DNA from: Acidobacteriota bacterium
Lineage (GTDB): Bacteria; Acidobacteriota; Blastocatellia; UBA7656
Assembly (NCBI GenBank): GCA_040754075.1
Contig: JBFMDH010000002.1
Span: 186,001 to 250,000, forward strand
Length of the DNA stretch: 64,000 nt
Reading direction: 5' to 3'
In this document: positions 53,220 through 62,710 of the stretch, piece after piece
How positions within the stretch are numbered: the first letter of the stretch is position 1
How the letters are laid out: each line of letters begins with the position of its first letter
Notes under the pieces: model-generated
What the model saw: the letters and a program-made list of their open reading frames with translations, nothing else
Database searches by the model: none
What the model was told of the DNA's origin: nothing
Program-made: the position numbers and the translations under genes

Positions 53220-54932
53220 CTATTTTCGTAATCTTCTGATAAACCGTCCAAGGATAGCATTCATTGCGGACTTCAATTCTTCAACGCCCAACATCAAAGC
53301 CGCAATGTAAAACACGCTCGCGCCTGCGCTAACCGAAACGATGACGTTAATCATTCGCGCAATCCGATTATCACCGACGAATTGATGAATGCCTTGACTG
53401 ACCAGCCAGCACACCAACGCCATTGCAATCGACGCAAGAATTATTTTCAAAACCGCAACAAACGTCCTTTTGCCTTCGATGCCGTTGATACGACGTTGCA
53501 GAACGAAATAGAGGACGAAAAAATTCAGCAACGCCACGGCGGAAGTCGAAAGCGCCAAGCCGCGCTCTTGCAACACGCCGACCAGCGACCAGTTCAGTGC
53601 ATAATTAATCACAATCGAAAACAAACTGATACGCATGGGAAATTTCGCATCGCCGAGCGCATAAAACGCCGGAACGATTACTTTGAGCGCCGAATAACCG
53701 GCAAGCCCGATGGCATAACAGGCAAGCGCGGCGGCTGTATGCTGGGTGTCGCTGGCTTTGAATTTGGCGCTTTCATAAATGAGCGCGATGATCGGGCGAC
53801 CGAGAACGATTAAACCGACTGCCGAAGGAATCGTCAGCACGAAAACCAGACGAATCGAGCTTGCCAAGGTGTGGCGAAAATCTTCAATCTCTCTGAGCGC
53901 GGCATTTTTGGAAATCGACGGCAGCGTCGCCGTGGCAATCGCTACACCGAAAACCCCGAGCGGAAATTGCATCAGGCGAAAGGCATAACTGAGCCACGAA
54001 ACCGCGCCATCGCCGGGAATGCTTGATGCGAATTGACTGTTGATGAGCACATTGATTTGTACAGCCGCCGCGCCAATGACGGCTGGTCCCATCAATTTGA
54101 AAATTCTTCTTACCCCTTCATCGCGAAAACTGAGCATCGGGCGAAAATGAAATCCGACTTTTCTGAGACTCGGCCATTGCACGGCAAATTGCAGAAAACC
54201 GCCAATCAACACCCCGTAAGCCATGCCGACGATGCCTTCGATGGGATGGTCGAGAACCGATTGAACGGGGTGCGCAAAATCGCGTCCGGTCATAATCACC
54301 GCGAAAAACAGTCCGCCGATGATTGACCCGACATTGAAAAACGAAGCCGAGAGTGCAGGGATGCCGAAACGGTCACGCGAATTTAAAAGTCCCATCGCCT
54401 GCGCAGCCAGGGCGACCAGCAATATAAACGGCATCATAATGCGCGTCAGTTTAACGGTGAGCGCGAATTTATCGGGATTGGATTTAAACCCCGAGGCAAA
54501 GAGGCTGACGAGTTCCGGCGCAAAGATAACGCCGAGCACAACAAAAACCCCTAAGATAAAAATCAAAACCGTAGCAATGAGATTCGATAATCTGAACGCC
54601 GCTTTTTCGCCGCGCGTCACCAGATAATCGGAAAAGACGGTGACAAAAGCATTCGAGAGCGCGCCTTCGGCAAACAGGTCGCGCAACAAATTCGGTATGC
54701 GAAAAGCAATCACATAAGCGTCATAGGCGTAGCTTGCCGATGCGCCAAACAGACGCGAGAAAACCATTTCGCGCACCAATCCAAGGATGCGGCTTGCCAT
54801 GACCGCAAGACTGATGAGTCCCGCCGAACGCGCCACGCTTGGCGATTTTTTCTTCGCTTGCACGGTTTGGTTATTGGCATTGCGGTCGTTGGTAATTTGC
54901 TTGGGTTGATCGATGGCTGATGATTTATCCAT
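53220..54932 (-). CDS. murJ: Lipid II flippase MurJ
   Basis: 570 residues with about 14 hydrophobic helices. The segment SRILGLVREMVFSRLFGAS, then YDAYVIAFRIPNLLRDLFAEGALSNAFV, is diagnostic of MurJ/MviN. It flips the peptidoglycan precursor lipid II across the inner membrane. The N-terminal 30 residues before the first helix are polar and Lys/Asn/Gln-rich. It is followed directly by the DUF2520 gene. An intergenic region with no gene lies upstream. Confidence 0.93.
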   Translation of the reverse strand: MDKSSAIDQPKQITNDRNANNQTVQAKKKSPSVARSAGLISLAVMASRILGLVREMVFSRLFGASASYAYDAYVIAFRIPNLLRDLFAEGALSNAFVTVFSDYLVTRGEKAAFRLSNLIATVLIFILGVFVVLGVIFAPELVSLFASGFKSNPDKFALTVKLTRIMMPFILLVALAAQAMGLLNSRDRFGIPALSASFFNVGSIIGGLFFAVIMTGRDFAHPVQSVLDHPIEGIVGMAYGVLIGGFLQFAVQWPSLRKVGFHFRPMLSFRDEGVRRIFKLMGPAVIGAAAVQINVLINSQFASSIPGDGAVSWLSYAFRLMQFPLGVFGVAIATATLPSISKNAALREIEDFRHTLASSIRLVFVLTIPSAVGLIVLGRPIIALIYESAKFKASDTQHTAAALACYAIGLAGYSALKVIVPAFYALGDAKFPMRISLFSIVINYALNWSLVGVLQERGLALSTSAVALLNFFVLYFVLQRRINGIEGKRTFVAVLKIILASIAMALVCWLVSQGIHQFVGDNRIARMINVIVSVSAGASVFYIAALMLGVEELKSAMNAILGRFIRRLRK

Positions 54933-55346
54933 GTTGTCGTGTTTTGCTTATCGGGCTTCCGTGTGATTTTAGCTGCTTATACTGGTGTCATCCAGCTGAG
55001 ACGATCTTTGATGCGCGTTTTCGCAATCGGAAACGTAAGAAAGTTATAATAATTTGCGCGCCTCTGTGCTATAGCAGAATCAACCATGATTGTTTACAAT
55101 TTTATCGTGCGTTTTTCGATGACCATAGATTTCGTCATTGAAAGCCATGCTGTTTCAAATCAGTTCGGACCCGCCTCACAACCAAACTGAAGGTAGTTTC
55201 AGCTACCTGCAAAATTAATCCGGTTTTAATCCCGAATCATTACTTAAGAAGCTATGGGTTATCGGGGAATCAACATTTAATTCAACTCAGCAAAGGGCGC
55301 ATCACCTTGCAGTTTTTGCGCGCTTTGCTTTTAAGGAGGGTATTCA
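54933..55346. other. Divergent intergenic region between murJ and an OmpA-domain gene
   Basis: 414 bases without a supported gene. It must contain promoters for both sides. The last part holds a hairpin (55289-55329) directly before the OmpA-gene ribosome-binding site. A short ORF at 54920-55141 has no support. Confidence 0.6.
55289..55332 (+). promoter_or_regulatory. Terminator-like leader hairpin before the OmpA-domain gene
   Basis: AGCAAAGGGCGCA (55289-55301) pairs with TGCGCGCTTTGCT over most of its length and runs into TTTT. Only one base later comes the Shine-Dalgarno AAGGAGGG (55333-55340) and then the ATG at 55347. This looks like a leader attenuator or a translation-controlling hairpin. 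Confidence 0.45.
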
Positions 55347-56312
55347 ATGAGAATGTGCAAATCAATTCTATCGTTAAGCCTGGTAATGAGTCTTTTCTTG
55401 TTGACCGGCGTACCGGCGAACTTCGCACAGCAAGTTCAATCAAGTTCGCAATCGCCGCAGGCGACCGTTTACAAGCCGGGAATTCGCGCGGTTTCGAGCG
55501 GGCAAAAAACGAAACTCAAGGGCAGAATCGTCAGCCGCGAGGCTGATACCTTCAGTGTTCGCGACGAGCAGGATATGGAAACCGTTGTGCGGCTCACGGA
55601 TCAAACCAGCGTGAAATCGAAAGGCGGATTTTTCCGTCGCGGGAAAAATTATGATGTGACCAGTTTGCTGCGCGGTCTTGAAGTTGAAATCGAAGGACGC
55701 GGTAATATGGATGGGCAACTGGTTGCCGATAAAGTGCGTTTCGATTCATCGGATTTGAAGGTCGCGCGCACCGTCGAATCGCGGGTCTCTCCGGTTGAAC
55801 GCGAAAATCAACGCATCGCCGGACAGGTGGATGAATTAAATGAAGTATCGAGGATGGCGAGAAGCGAAGCCGACCGCGCCAATGCCGGTGTGGCTGCCGC
55901 AAACGAGCGCATCTCGGCAATTGATGATTATACGGTGCAAGATTCGACAACCGTTTATTTCAGAGTCAACAGCGCAGTGCTTACGCCTGAATACAAACAG
56001 GCGCTTGATCAAATCGCTCAAAAAGCTGCGACCACAAAAGGCTTTGTTATTGAAATAACCGGCTACGCAGATTCAACCGGGAATATGGCGCGCAATCGCG
56101 TTCTCAGCCAGCAACGCGCTGATGCGGTGGTGCGTTATTTACAGGAAAACCATGACATTCCGTTGCGCCGCATCATCACTCCGTTTGGTTATGGGTCGTT
56201 AAGACCGGTTGCCGATAATGCAACTGCCGATGGTCGCAGACAAAATCGTCGCGTCGAAGTTAAGGTGTTGGTCAGCAGCGGACTCACGCAATCCAGCAGT
56301 CGACAGCAATAA
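55347..56312 (+). CDS. Secreted OmpA-domain protein with DUF5666-like N-terminal domain
   Basis: 321 residues. AAGGAGGG precedes the ATG. A signal peptide ends near NFAQQ. Residues about 50-140 form a small beta-barrel-like domain (KLKGRIVSREADTFSVRDEQD, VRLTDQTSVKSKGG). A helical linker (AERQ-type, EVSRMARSEADRANAGVAAA) follows. Residues about 200-315 are the OmpA C-terminal peptidoglycan-binding domain, with ITGYADSTGNMARNRVLSQQRADAVVRYL. It should tie the outer membrane or periplasm to peptidoglycan. It is followed by a terminator. Confidence 0.88.
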   Translation: MRMCKSILSLSLVMSLFLLTGVPANFAQQVQSSSQSPQATVYKPGIRAVSSGQKTKLKGRIVSREADTFSVRDEQDMETVVRLTDQTSVKSKGGFFRRGKNYDVTSLLRGLEVEIEGRGNMDGQLVADKVRFDSSDLKVARTVESRVSPVERENQRIAGQVDELNEVSRMARSEADRANAGVAAANERISAIDDYTVQDSTTVYFRVNSAVLTPEYKQALDQIAQKAATTKGFVIEITGYADSTGNMARNRVLSQQRADAVVRYLQENHDIPLRRIITPFGYGSLRPVADNATADGRRQNRRVEVKVLVSSGLTQSSSRQQ

Positions 56313-56351
56313 CTAAACTGTAAATCGGCTGTAAGATTACAACCTCGAAAT

Positions 56352-56396
56352 AATAAAGCCCCGTGAGTAAATTTATTCACCGGGCTTTATTTATTT
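56352..56396 (+). terminator. Terminator of the OmpA-domain gene
   Basis: AATAAAGCCC (56352-56361) pairs with GGGCTTTATT (56382-56391), extended by an inner GTGA/TCAC, and is followed by TTATTTT. It lies 40 bases after the stop. Confidence 0.85.
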
Positions 56397-56458
56397 TAAC
56401 GAGTCGCCAAAAAACGCTGAACGTTTTCTGGTAGTGGAGCAATCCAGGGAGATGAACC

Positions 56459-56514
56459 GTAGCCCGACCGTTAGGGAGGACTGTCAGACAAGCCCGCGCT
56501 CACGCTTGGGCTAC
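56459..56514. repeat. REP-like inverted element with GTAGCCC/GGGCTAC ends
   Basis: GTAGCCC (56459-56465) and GGGCTAC (56508-56514) bound a GC-rich segment with further internal pairing (AAGCCCGCGCTCACGCTTGGG). It resembles short dispersed intergenic repeats; only one clear copy is seen in this window. Confidence 0.45.
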
Positions 56515-56571
56515 TGCTTCCGCGCTTACTTATGCATCGCGCCCGATTAAAAAAACGGATGTAAGGGCTGA

Positions 56572-57108
56572 CTATTGCATCAGTGCCAGCGCGTCGGTCA
56601 GTTGATTGACGGCTTTTAGCAGTGAGCGACCTGCCTCATCAAAGCGATTTGCAGCGGCTTGACTTTCAGCGTCGGTGCCGATTCGGGCAACCCCTGTAAT
56701 AAAGGGGAAGTATTTTTTCAAGGTCTCGTTGAAGCGAAAGTCGCTTTCGAGTTTATCCAGTCCTGCACGGATGTTGTTGATGCTCTCTTTAACTTTAGTT
56801 TTGTTGCGTTCATTGGCTTCGATAGTTACCGACGATGCTTCGCGGGCGCGGGCTGCCTGGTCGACGGATTCGATGCCTTTGGTGATACCGGCAAACAGAT
56901 AAAGAAAGCGGGTCATGGTTTTTATCTGCGCGGCAACCTGTTCGCGTCCCATTTTTAAATCGGCAGCGGTCTGTTGAGCCGCTGCGGCTTTTGCTGCCGC
57001 TGTCGCGTTGCTGCGTTTCGGTGTGCGGCGCTTGCGGCTCTGCGCGTCTGCGGAAATGGATAATGAAAACAGGCAAATCAGTAAGAAGATGATTAAAATG
57101 TTTTTCAA
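56572..57108 (-). CDS. Hypothetical secreted helical protein
   Basis: 178 residues from a TTG start preceded by AAGGAG at a 9-base spacing. A signal peptide ends near ADAQS, followed by a basic, Ala-rich stretch (RKRRTPKRSNATAAAKAAAAQQ). The rest is predicted helical (EASSVTIEANERNKTKVKESINNIR, AANRFDEAGRSLLKAVNQL). There is no recognisable family. It faces the OmpA-domain gene across a terminator. No function can be assigned. Confidence 0.7.
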   Translation of the reverse strand: MKNILIIFLLICLFSLSISADAQSRKRRTPKRSNATAAAKAAAAQQTAADLKMGREQVAAQIKTMTRFLYLFAGITKGIESVDQAARAREASSVTIEANERNKTKVKESINNIRAGLDKLESDFRFNETLKKYFPFITGVARIGTDAESQAAANRFDEAGRSLLKAVNQLTDALALMQ

Positions 57109-57302
57109 TGCTTATTTCTCCTTCGTTAATCTTTTTCTTCCCACCTTATTAGTTTTGGTCTTTTTCAGGCATTTTGTCCAGCGAGGCTTGTGGGAGTTAA
57201 TTTTGATGGAGAAAACAGAGCGACAGGTTTGCCCGGCGTAGATTGCCAACTGATTTACTAAAGTTGAGCAAGCGGCATTTGACCGCGTTGTGAAGAGCGG
57301 AT

Positions 57303-57329
57303 TTGCAATATCCGCTGATTCGTTATAAT
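57303..57329 (+). promoter_or_regulatory. Promoter of the DUF1992 gene (leaderless start likely)
   Basis: TTGCAA (57303-57308) and a perfect TATAAT (57324-57329) are 15 bp apart. The ATG of the gene is at 57336, seven bases after the -10, where transcription would begin. No Shine-Dalgarno fits between them. Confidence 0.5.
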
Positions 57330-57335
57330 CCGAGT

Positions 57336-57656
57336 ATGAGTTTCGAGAAACTAGCTGAAGAAAAAATCAAAGAGGCGATGGAAAGCGGCGAGTTCGATAA
57401 TCTCGCAGGCAAAGGTAAACCGATTGATTTGACCGCCTATTTTGCAACGCCCGAAGATTTGCGCATCGGTTATTCGATTTTGAAGAATGCCAATGTTCTT
57501 CCACAGGAAGCCGCGCTCCTGAAAGAAGCCGAAACTCTCAGAGCCAAACTTGAACGCGCTACTAATGAAGAAGAGAAGCGAAAATTAAAAAGAGCCATTG
57601 ATGAAACCATCATGAAGTACAACCTGCTGATTGAAAAATATCGCAAGAAAAAATAA
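57336..57656 (+). CDS. DUF1992/DnaJ-homologue-C28-like small protein
   Basis: About 106 residues from the ATG at 57336 (MSFEKLAEEKIKEAMESGEFDNLAGKGKPI). The block FDNLAGKGKPIDLTAYF is the signature of the DUF1992 family. The rest is a charged coiled helix (LLKEAETLRAKLERATNEEEKRKLKRAIDE). The function of this widespread family is unknown. An upstream frame to 57303 is open but would not fit the family start. The mRNA may be leaderless because a -10 box sits just before the ATG. Confidence 0.85.
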   Translation: MSFEKLAEEKIKEAMESGEFDNLAGKGKPIDLTAYFATPEDLRIGYSILKNANVLPQEAALLKEAETLRAKLERATNEEEKRKLKRAIDETIMKYNLLIEKYRKKK

Positions 57657-57659
57657 CGA

Positions 57660-57799
57660 ATGGCGAACTGCGGAGCGCGAAGTGCCGCGCGCGAAGGAGC
57701 GTAGATAGGAGCGCGGGCAAGGATACCCGCAGGCATTAAAACAATGCGGACAAGGATGTCTGAAAATTCCAAGTGTGCTTACGATATATTTACGCAAAA
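57660..57799. repeat. Intergenic repeat-like stretch with GCGGGCAAGGATACCCGC words
   Basis: This gap holds GC-rich words (GAGCGCGAAGTGCCGCGCGC, GCGCGGGCAAGGATACCCGC, then GCGGACAAGGATGTCTG) that look like degraded copies of a short dispersed repeat. No gene is present. Confidence 0.4.
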
Positions 57800-57835
57800 G
57801 AAAAAGGGCGACTCTTGCAAGAGTCGCCCTTTTAG
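57800..57835. terminator. Bidirectional terminator between convergent genes
   Basis: A perfect 14-bp stem, AAAAGGGCGACTCT (57802-57815) and AGAGTCGCCCTTTT (57820-57833), with a 4-base loop has A/T runs on both sides, so it can end both the DUF1992 and the leftward OmpA-fusion transcripts. Confidence 0.92.
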
Positions 57836-57857
57836 GTTTTGAACCATGAGGTTCCGG

Positions 57858-60326
57858 TTATTGATTAGAGGTTTGTTGCTCGTTCATCAGGATGATCGGT
57901 TCGCCTCTGCGACCCTTGCGGGTGCGACGCGGAACGCGACGAACAGGCGGTTTCTTATCATCGGAAACCGCTGGCGTTTCATCGGTGATGACGCGCGGTG
58001 ATGAACCCGTAGCGCACTTCTTCAACTCATCAATCAAGCCCACGTTTGAACCCGCAGGTACGATGTAGAACTCAACTCTACGATTGAGGTTCATATCGCC
58101 AGAGTCATGTGCGCAGGTATCGCCGTAGTTGCGTACGGTGATGCGAGCCGCATCCACGCCTTTTTCGTTGACGAGGTAGTCGCGTGCGTTGTTGGCGCGG
58201 GTAAGCGAGATGCCAACACGTTCTGACGAATCGCGATGACCGTCAATGACAAGCGCGGCGCGCGGGTCTTGCTGCAATCTCAATGCGATTTCATCCAGGC
58301 ACGCCTTGTGCTCGTTGTTGATGCGAGCTGAGTTGAACTTGAAGAAGATAGGTCCGCACGGTACGAGCGGTCGTACAACTTCTGGCGGTGGTAATGCCTT
58401 CACTGAGAATGAAGTCGTGCAACTGCTACCCGGACATGGTTGGTCGCAACGTGTCTTATCGGTTGCCACGTTCACCGTGACGGTGTAGGTGCCTTCGGAT
58501 AAGCCAGCGGTATCAATGGTGACCTCTGAACCGGTCGAAGCGGAGAGACGACCACCGGTTGCTGACCAACTGAAGGTGAAGTTGCCGCCACCGGTTGCGG
58601 TTGCGCGCAGGGTGACAGGTTCACCAGGATTGACTGATGATGGTGTGGTAAGCGCTTCGCAAGCCACCGTCGGGCACGGCGGTTCGGTGACTTCAAACTT
58701 GGTGGTGCAGGTCGTCGAACCTGTGGTAACGCAATCGCTCGGGCAATCAACTGCCGGAACGCTGGCGACTACAGTGGTGGTGACCATATAGGTTCCGCAA
58801 GGCAATTGCCCGGTGGCGATGTCAACCGATGCGCCGGAGCCGCTGATGGTAACCGGGCGACCCGATGCATCTCTCACATCCCATTTATATTCGTAAGTCA
58901 CCTGACCTTCCTGATAACCCGGAGTGGTCGGTTTGTCCGTTACTGTAATGCGTTCGCCTTTGTTGACGGTGCTTGACGAAACGGTGACGACGCAAACCGG
59001 CGCAGGCGGAGCCGGGCAAGCGCGACGGCTGCCAATGTTGACATAGCTGACGAAGCCATTTTCGCTACCATTAGCACCGAAGCTCTGGGTCGGGAAATCA
59101 AAGGTCGGAATGAAGAAGAAGAACGGTTGCGCGAAGCCCGCAAATCTTGCCACTTGCAAATTCTGCGTGTCTTCGCCATTCAGGTATCTTCTGTACGCGC
59201 CGCCGAATTGAATGCGTCCATCTTTGAAGTGGAAACGCAAACCGACGTTCAAATCCCACGGGTCGTTTTCAATCAAATGCGGGGTGTCGTTGCCGACAAA
59301 GCGCGTATGTAACAATTCGCTGACGAATTCAACATTCTTGCTGAGCGCCACGGACATACCGATGTTGAATTTGAATTTGTCTGCGAGGTCTAAAATTTTC
59401 ACATCATTACGATGCGGATCGTTGGTGTGAATGTAACCCAACTCTTCATACAGACGGAAACGTTTGCCGCCCGATTCCTGACCGAAAATCAAGGTCGGTC
59501 CATATTCCCATTGACCGCTCGTGCGACCGCGCGCAAGTGCCGAATCGCTATCGGAAATCGGAATCTTGACATAACCGGCAAGCGCGATGCTGAACCAGTT
59601 GTGGTCAGGATCGATCAGGCTGTATTTGGTGCCGATATAAAAATCGCTGGTGCCGTTTGAGGATTGGCGAGGCCCGAATACCGGACGACCGGCGCTATCG
59701 AAGCCGACGAAATCCAATTCGCCGAAAAACGGCAATTCGTTATAGAAACTCGGAAGCGGGGTGGTAAACGCCGGACCCAAGCCAACGACTTGTGAAGCGT
59801 TTGGTCCGCCGGGTGACACGACACTTGCGCCGGTGAAATTCAATGGTGCGCCCCAGGCGCCAAGTTTCGGAAGGATGCCGCCGAATTCTGCGCCGGTGCG
59901 CGGGAAGAATGCGGCTGCCGCATCTTTGCCGCCGACCGCAGGACCAAGTAAGGTTGAGGGGTTGCCAAAAAATTGCACAGCGCTATATTGATAACCGCTC
60001 AACAGGAACGGACTGCGCGACGTTACTTGTTGCCAGGTAACCCAATCAACCCAGAGTTCCCATCTGTTGGTTAAACCGACCGTGAAGTTAAACGGAACTT
60101 GATTGATGTCTAAATCGCCCGGATCACGGTCGAAATTATTCCAGAACAGAGCGAAATTAAATTCTCCTTTACACAGGGTACGAGTCGAAAACGTATTGAA
60201 TAACCCCGTGCCGCCGAGAACAGTTGGCGCTTTCTGCTTTTCTGCCAGGCTGCCTTGTGCAAAGCTTACGCTTGCAAGAGCCAAAAGCGTCAACAACAGC
60301 GTGCTGATTCTTATAGCCGCTTTCAT
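57858..60326 (-). CDS. Outer-membrane fusion protein: beta-barrel-like domain, Ig-like domains and OmpA domain
   Basis: 822 residues. AGGAGG precedes the ATG and a signal peptide ends near SFAQG. The first 430 residues (KGEFNFALFWNNFDRDPGDLD, FTVGLTNRWELWVDW) look like an outer-membrane beta-barrel, rich in alternating aromatic strands. Two Ig/PKD-like domains follow (about 435-560 and 560-650, each with Cys pairs). The OmpA C-terminal domain covers about 655-770 (IFFKFNSARINNEH, VIDGHRDSSERVGISLTRANNARDYL). A basic tail rich in Arg ends the protein. A barrel plus peptidoglycan-binding domain in one chain would anchor the outer membrane to the wall. Ligand or transport role is unknown. Confidence 0.8.
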   Translation of the reverse strand: MKAAIRISTLLLTLLALASVSFAQGSLAEKQKAPTVLGGTGLFNTFSTRTLCKGEFNFALFWNNFDRDPGDLDINQVPFNFTVGLTNRWELWVDWVTWQQVTSRSPFLLSGYQYSAVQFFGNPSTLLGPAVGGKDAAAAFFPRTGAEFGGILPKLGAWGAPLNFTGASVVSPGGPNASQVVGLGPAFTTPLPSFYNELPFFGELDFVGFDSAGRPVFGPRQSSNGTSDFYIGTKYSLIDPDHNWFSIALAGYVKIPISDSDSALARGRTSGQWEYGPTLIFGQESGGKRFRLYEELGYIHTNDPHRNDVKILDLADKFKFNIGMSVALSKNVEFVSELLHTRFVGNDTPHLIENDPWDLNVGLRFHFKDGRIQFGGAYRRYLNGEDTQNLQVARFAGFAQPFFFFIPTFDFPTQSFGANGSENGFVSYVNIGSRRACPAPPAPVCVVTVSSSTVNKGERITVTDKPTTPGYQEGQVTYEYKWDVRDASGRPVTISGSGASVDIATGQLPCGTYMVTTTVVASVPAVDCPSDCVTTGSTTCTTKFEVTEPPCPTVACEALTTPSSVNPGEPVTLRATATGGGNFTFSWSATGGRLSASTGSEVTIDTAGLSEGTYTVTVNVATDKTRCDQPCPGSSCTTSFSVKALPPPEVVRPLVPCGPIFFKFNSARINNEHKACLDEIALRLQQDPRAALVIDGHRDSSERVGISLTRANNARDYLVNEKGVDAARITVRNYGDTCAHDSGDMNLNRRVEFYIVPAGSNVGLIDELKKCATGSSPRVITDETPAVSDDKKPPVRRVPRRTRKGRRGEPIILMNEQQTSNQ

Positions 60327-60495
60327 TATTATTTGCCTCCTAAATTATTCACCATTTTTGCGGTTCTCTTTCGTTCCGCCTCTATTGTGCTGCCAGAGGA
60401 TTTTTTGCTGCCCCCTCAGAAAGTGTGGGATGAAGCTTATGTGAGCGCAATTGCGAGTCGTTCCTGCAAGACTCTTTGATTAGTGCGACCCCTTT

Positions 60496-60524
60496 TTTAT
60501 ACAAGCATTTAGCCCTTGGGTCAA
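60496..60524 (-). promoter_or_regulatory. Sigma-70 promoter of the OmpA-fusion gene
   Basis: Reading leftward, TTGACC (60519-60524) and TATAAA (60496-60501) are separated by 17 bp. Transcription would start near 60489, leaving a leader of about 160 bases before the ATG. Confidence 0.6.
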
Positions 60525-60629
60525 CACTAAAAACACTTTTTCGACAATGCCGAAAATCGGCTGATTAAACCTCTACGGACTCCCTTTTTAGGGAACCTCT
60601 GCGGGTTACAAAAAATCTTTCCGACATTT

Positions 60630-60657
60630 ACCGTTTGCGGCTCGCTCAGCAAACGGT
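60630..60657 (-). terminator. Hairpin after glutamate dehydrogenase
   Basis: ACCGTTTGC (60630-60638) and GCAAACGGT (60649-60657) form a perfect 9-bp stem 5 bases after the stop at 60662. There is no long T tract, so Rho-independent activity is uncertain. Confidence 0.55.
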
Positions 60658-60661
60658 CGGG

Positions 60662-61942
<1,281 letters not shown>

Positions 61943-62270
61943 GGAAGACCTCCGGTGTGTAAATAGTAATTAAAGAGCTTGCTGCAACGTTGCAGACTTG
62001 TGCTATTGAGCGGCGATTATAGCCAACAACCAATTGTTTAGGCAAAGAACTTTCCGAAGATAGACAGCGGCGAATTTAGCCATTGAAAAAAATATTTTCA
62101 TAAGCAATCTGCGATTGAGTAAATTTTTATAACGGGCATCTTTTCATCTGTCTCGCAACTCCAAGCAAGCGCAGGGTCGGGTAAAAGCCAAAGTGAAAAA
62201 TTTGAGGCAACGCCTGTAGGTCACTGAAACGTCACAAACAAGCGAACTCGTTTATCGAAGGAGGAGAAAG
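61943..62270. other. Divergent intergenic region between glutamate dehydrogenase and a lipoprotein gene
   Basis: 328 bases with no gene. It contains the palindrome at 61982-61995 and, at its right end, AAGGAGGAG before the lipoprotein ATG. Confidence 0.65.
61982..61995. promoter_or_regulatory. Perfect palindrome upstream of glutamate dehydrogenase
   Basis: CTGCAACGTTGCAG is a perfect 14-bp palindrome with a central CG, like operators of LacI-type regulators. It lies 40 bases before the dehydrogenase ATG. Function is inferred from position and symmetry. Confidence 0.4.
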
Positions 62271-62630
62271 ATGAAAAATAAAAGCATTATTTTAGGCGTC
62301 TTTATTACGCTGCTGGCGATAGGGCTGACAGGTTGCCCGGAACGCAAAAAGATTCGGGATATTACGGCAGACCCCGGACGTTTCAACAACAAAGAGGTCA
62401 CCATCGTCGGTCGGGTTACCAATTCCTATGGCGCATTGGGATATGGGGTGTTCGAGATTGATGATGGCACAGGTCGTATGTGGGTGGTCACGGAAAAATA
62501 TGGCGTGCCGAGTAAAGATGCTTACATCGGGGTTTCCGGCAAAGTCATACCGGGGGTTACCTATAACGGGCGAAATTTTGGCACCGGCTTGCACGAAAGC
62601 GAACGCCGCACGCGCGAAAACCGCAAATAG
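62271..62630 (+). CDS. Small OB-fold-like lipoprotein
   Basis: 119 residues. A lipobox LTGC follows a short signal sequence. The mature domain (RDITADPGRFNNKEVTIVGRVTNSYGALGYGVFEIDDGTG) resembles OB-fold proteins of the tRNA_anti-like/bOB type. The end is basic (ESERRTRENRK). AAGGAGGAG precedes the ATG and a strong terminator follows. No partner gene is adjacent on the same strand. A ligand or nucleic-acid binding role in the periplasm cannot be decided. Confidence 0.75.
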   Translation: MKNKSIILGVFITLLAIGLTGCPERKKIRDITADPGRFNNKEVTIVGRVTNSYGALGYGVFEIDDGTGRMWVVTEKYGVPSKDAYIGVSGKVIPGVTYNGRNFGTGLHESERRTRENRK

Positions 62631-62648
62631 CTATCACAAGTTGCAACA

Positions 62649-62700
62649 GGCAAAAGGAAAGTGGCAAGAGCGACCTATGCTCTTGCCTTTTGCCGTTTTA
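62649..62700 (+). terminator. Terminator of the OB-fold-like lipoprotein gene
   Basis: GGCAAGAGC (62663-62671) and GCTCTTGCC (62679-62687) form a 9-bp stem with an outer pair of GGCAAAAGG/CCTTTTGCC arms, then TTTT. The symporter converges from the right. Confidence 0.8.
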
Positions 62701-62710
62701 CGGCACCTTT

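Larger units (their letters stand above)
60327..60661. other. Intergenic region with promoter and stem-loop, no gene
   Basis: 335 bases between the OmpA-fusion start and the glutamate dehydrogenase stop. It contains a leftward promoter (60496-60524) and a hairpin near 60630-60657. No ORF with support was found. Confidence 0.65.

Noticed and set aside
54920-55141. 73-codon plus-strand ORF upstream of the OmpA-domain gene
   Set aside because: It overlaps the 5' end of murJ, lacks a ribosome-binding site and resembles no family.
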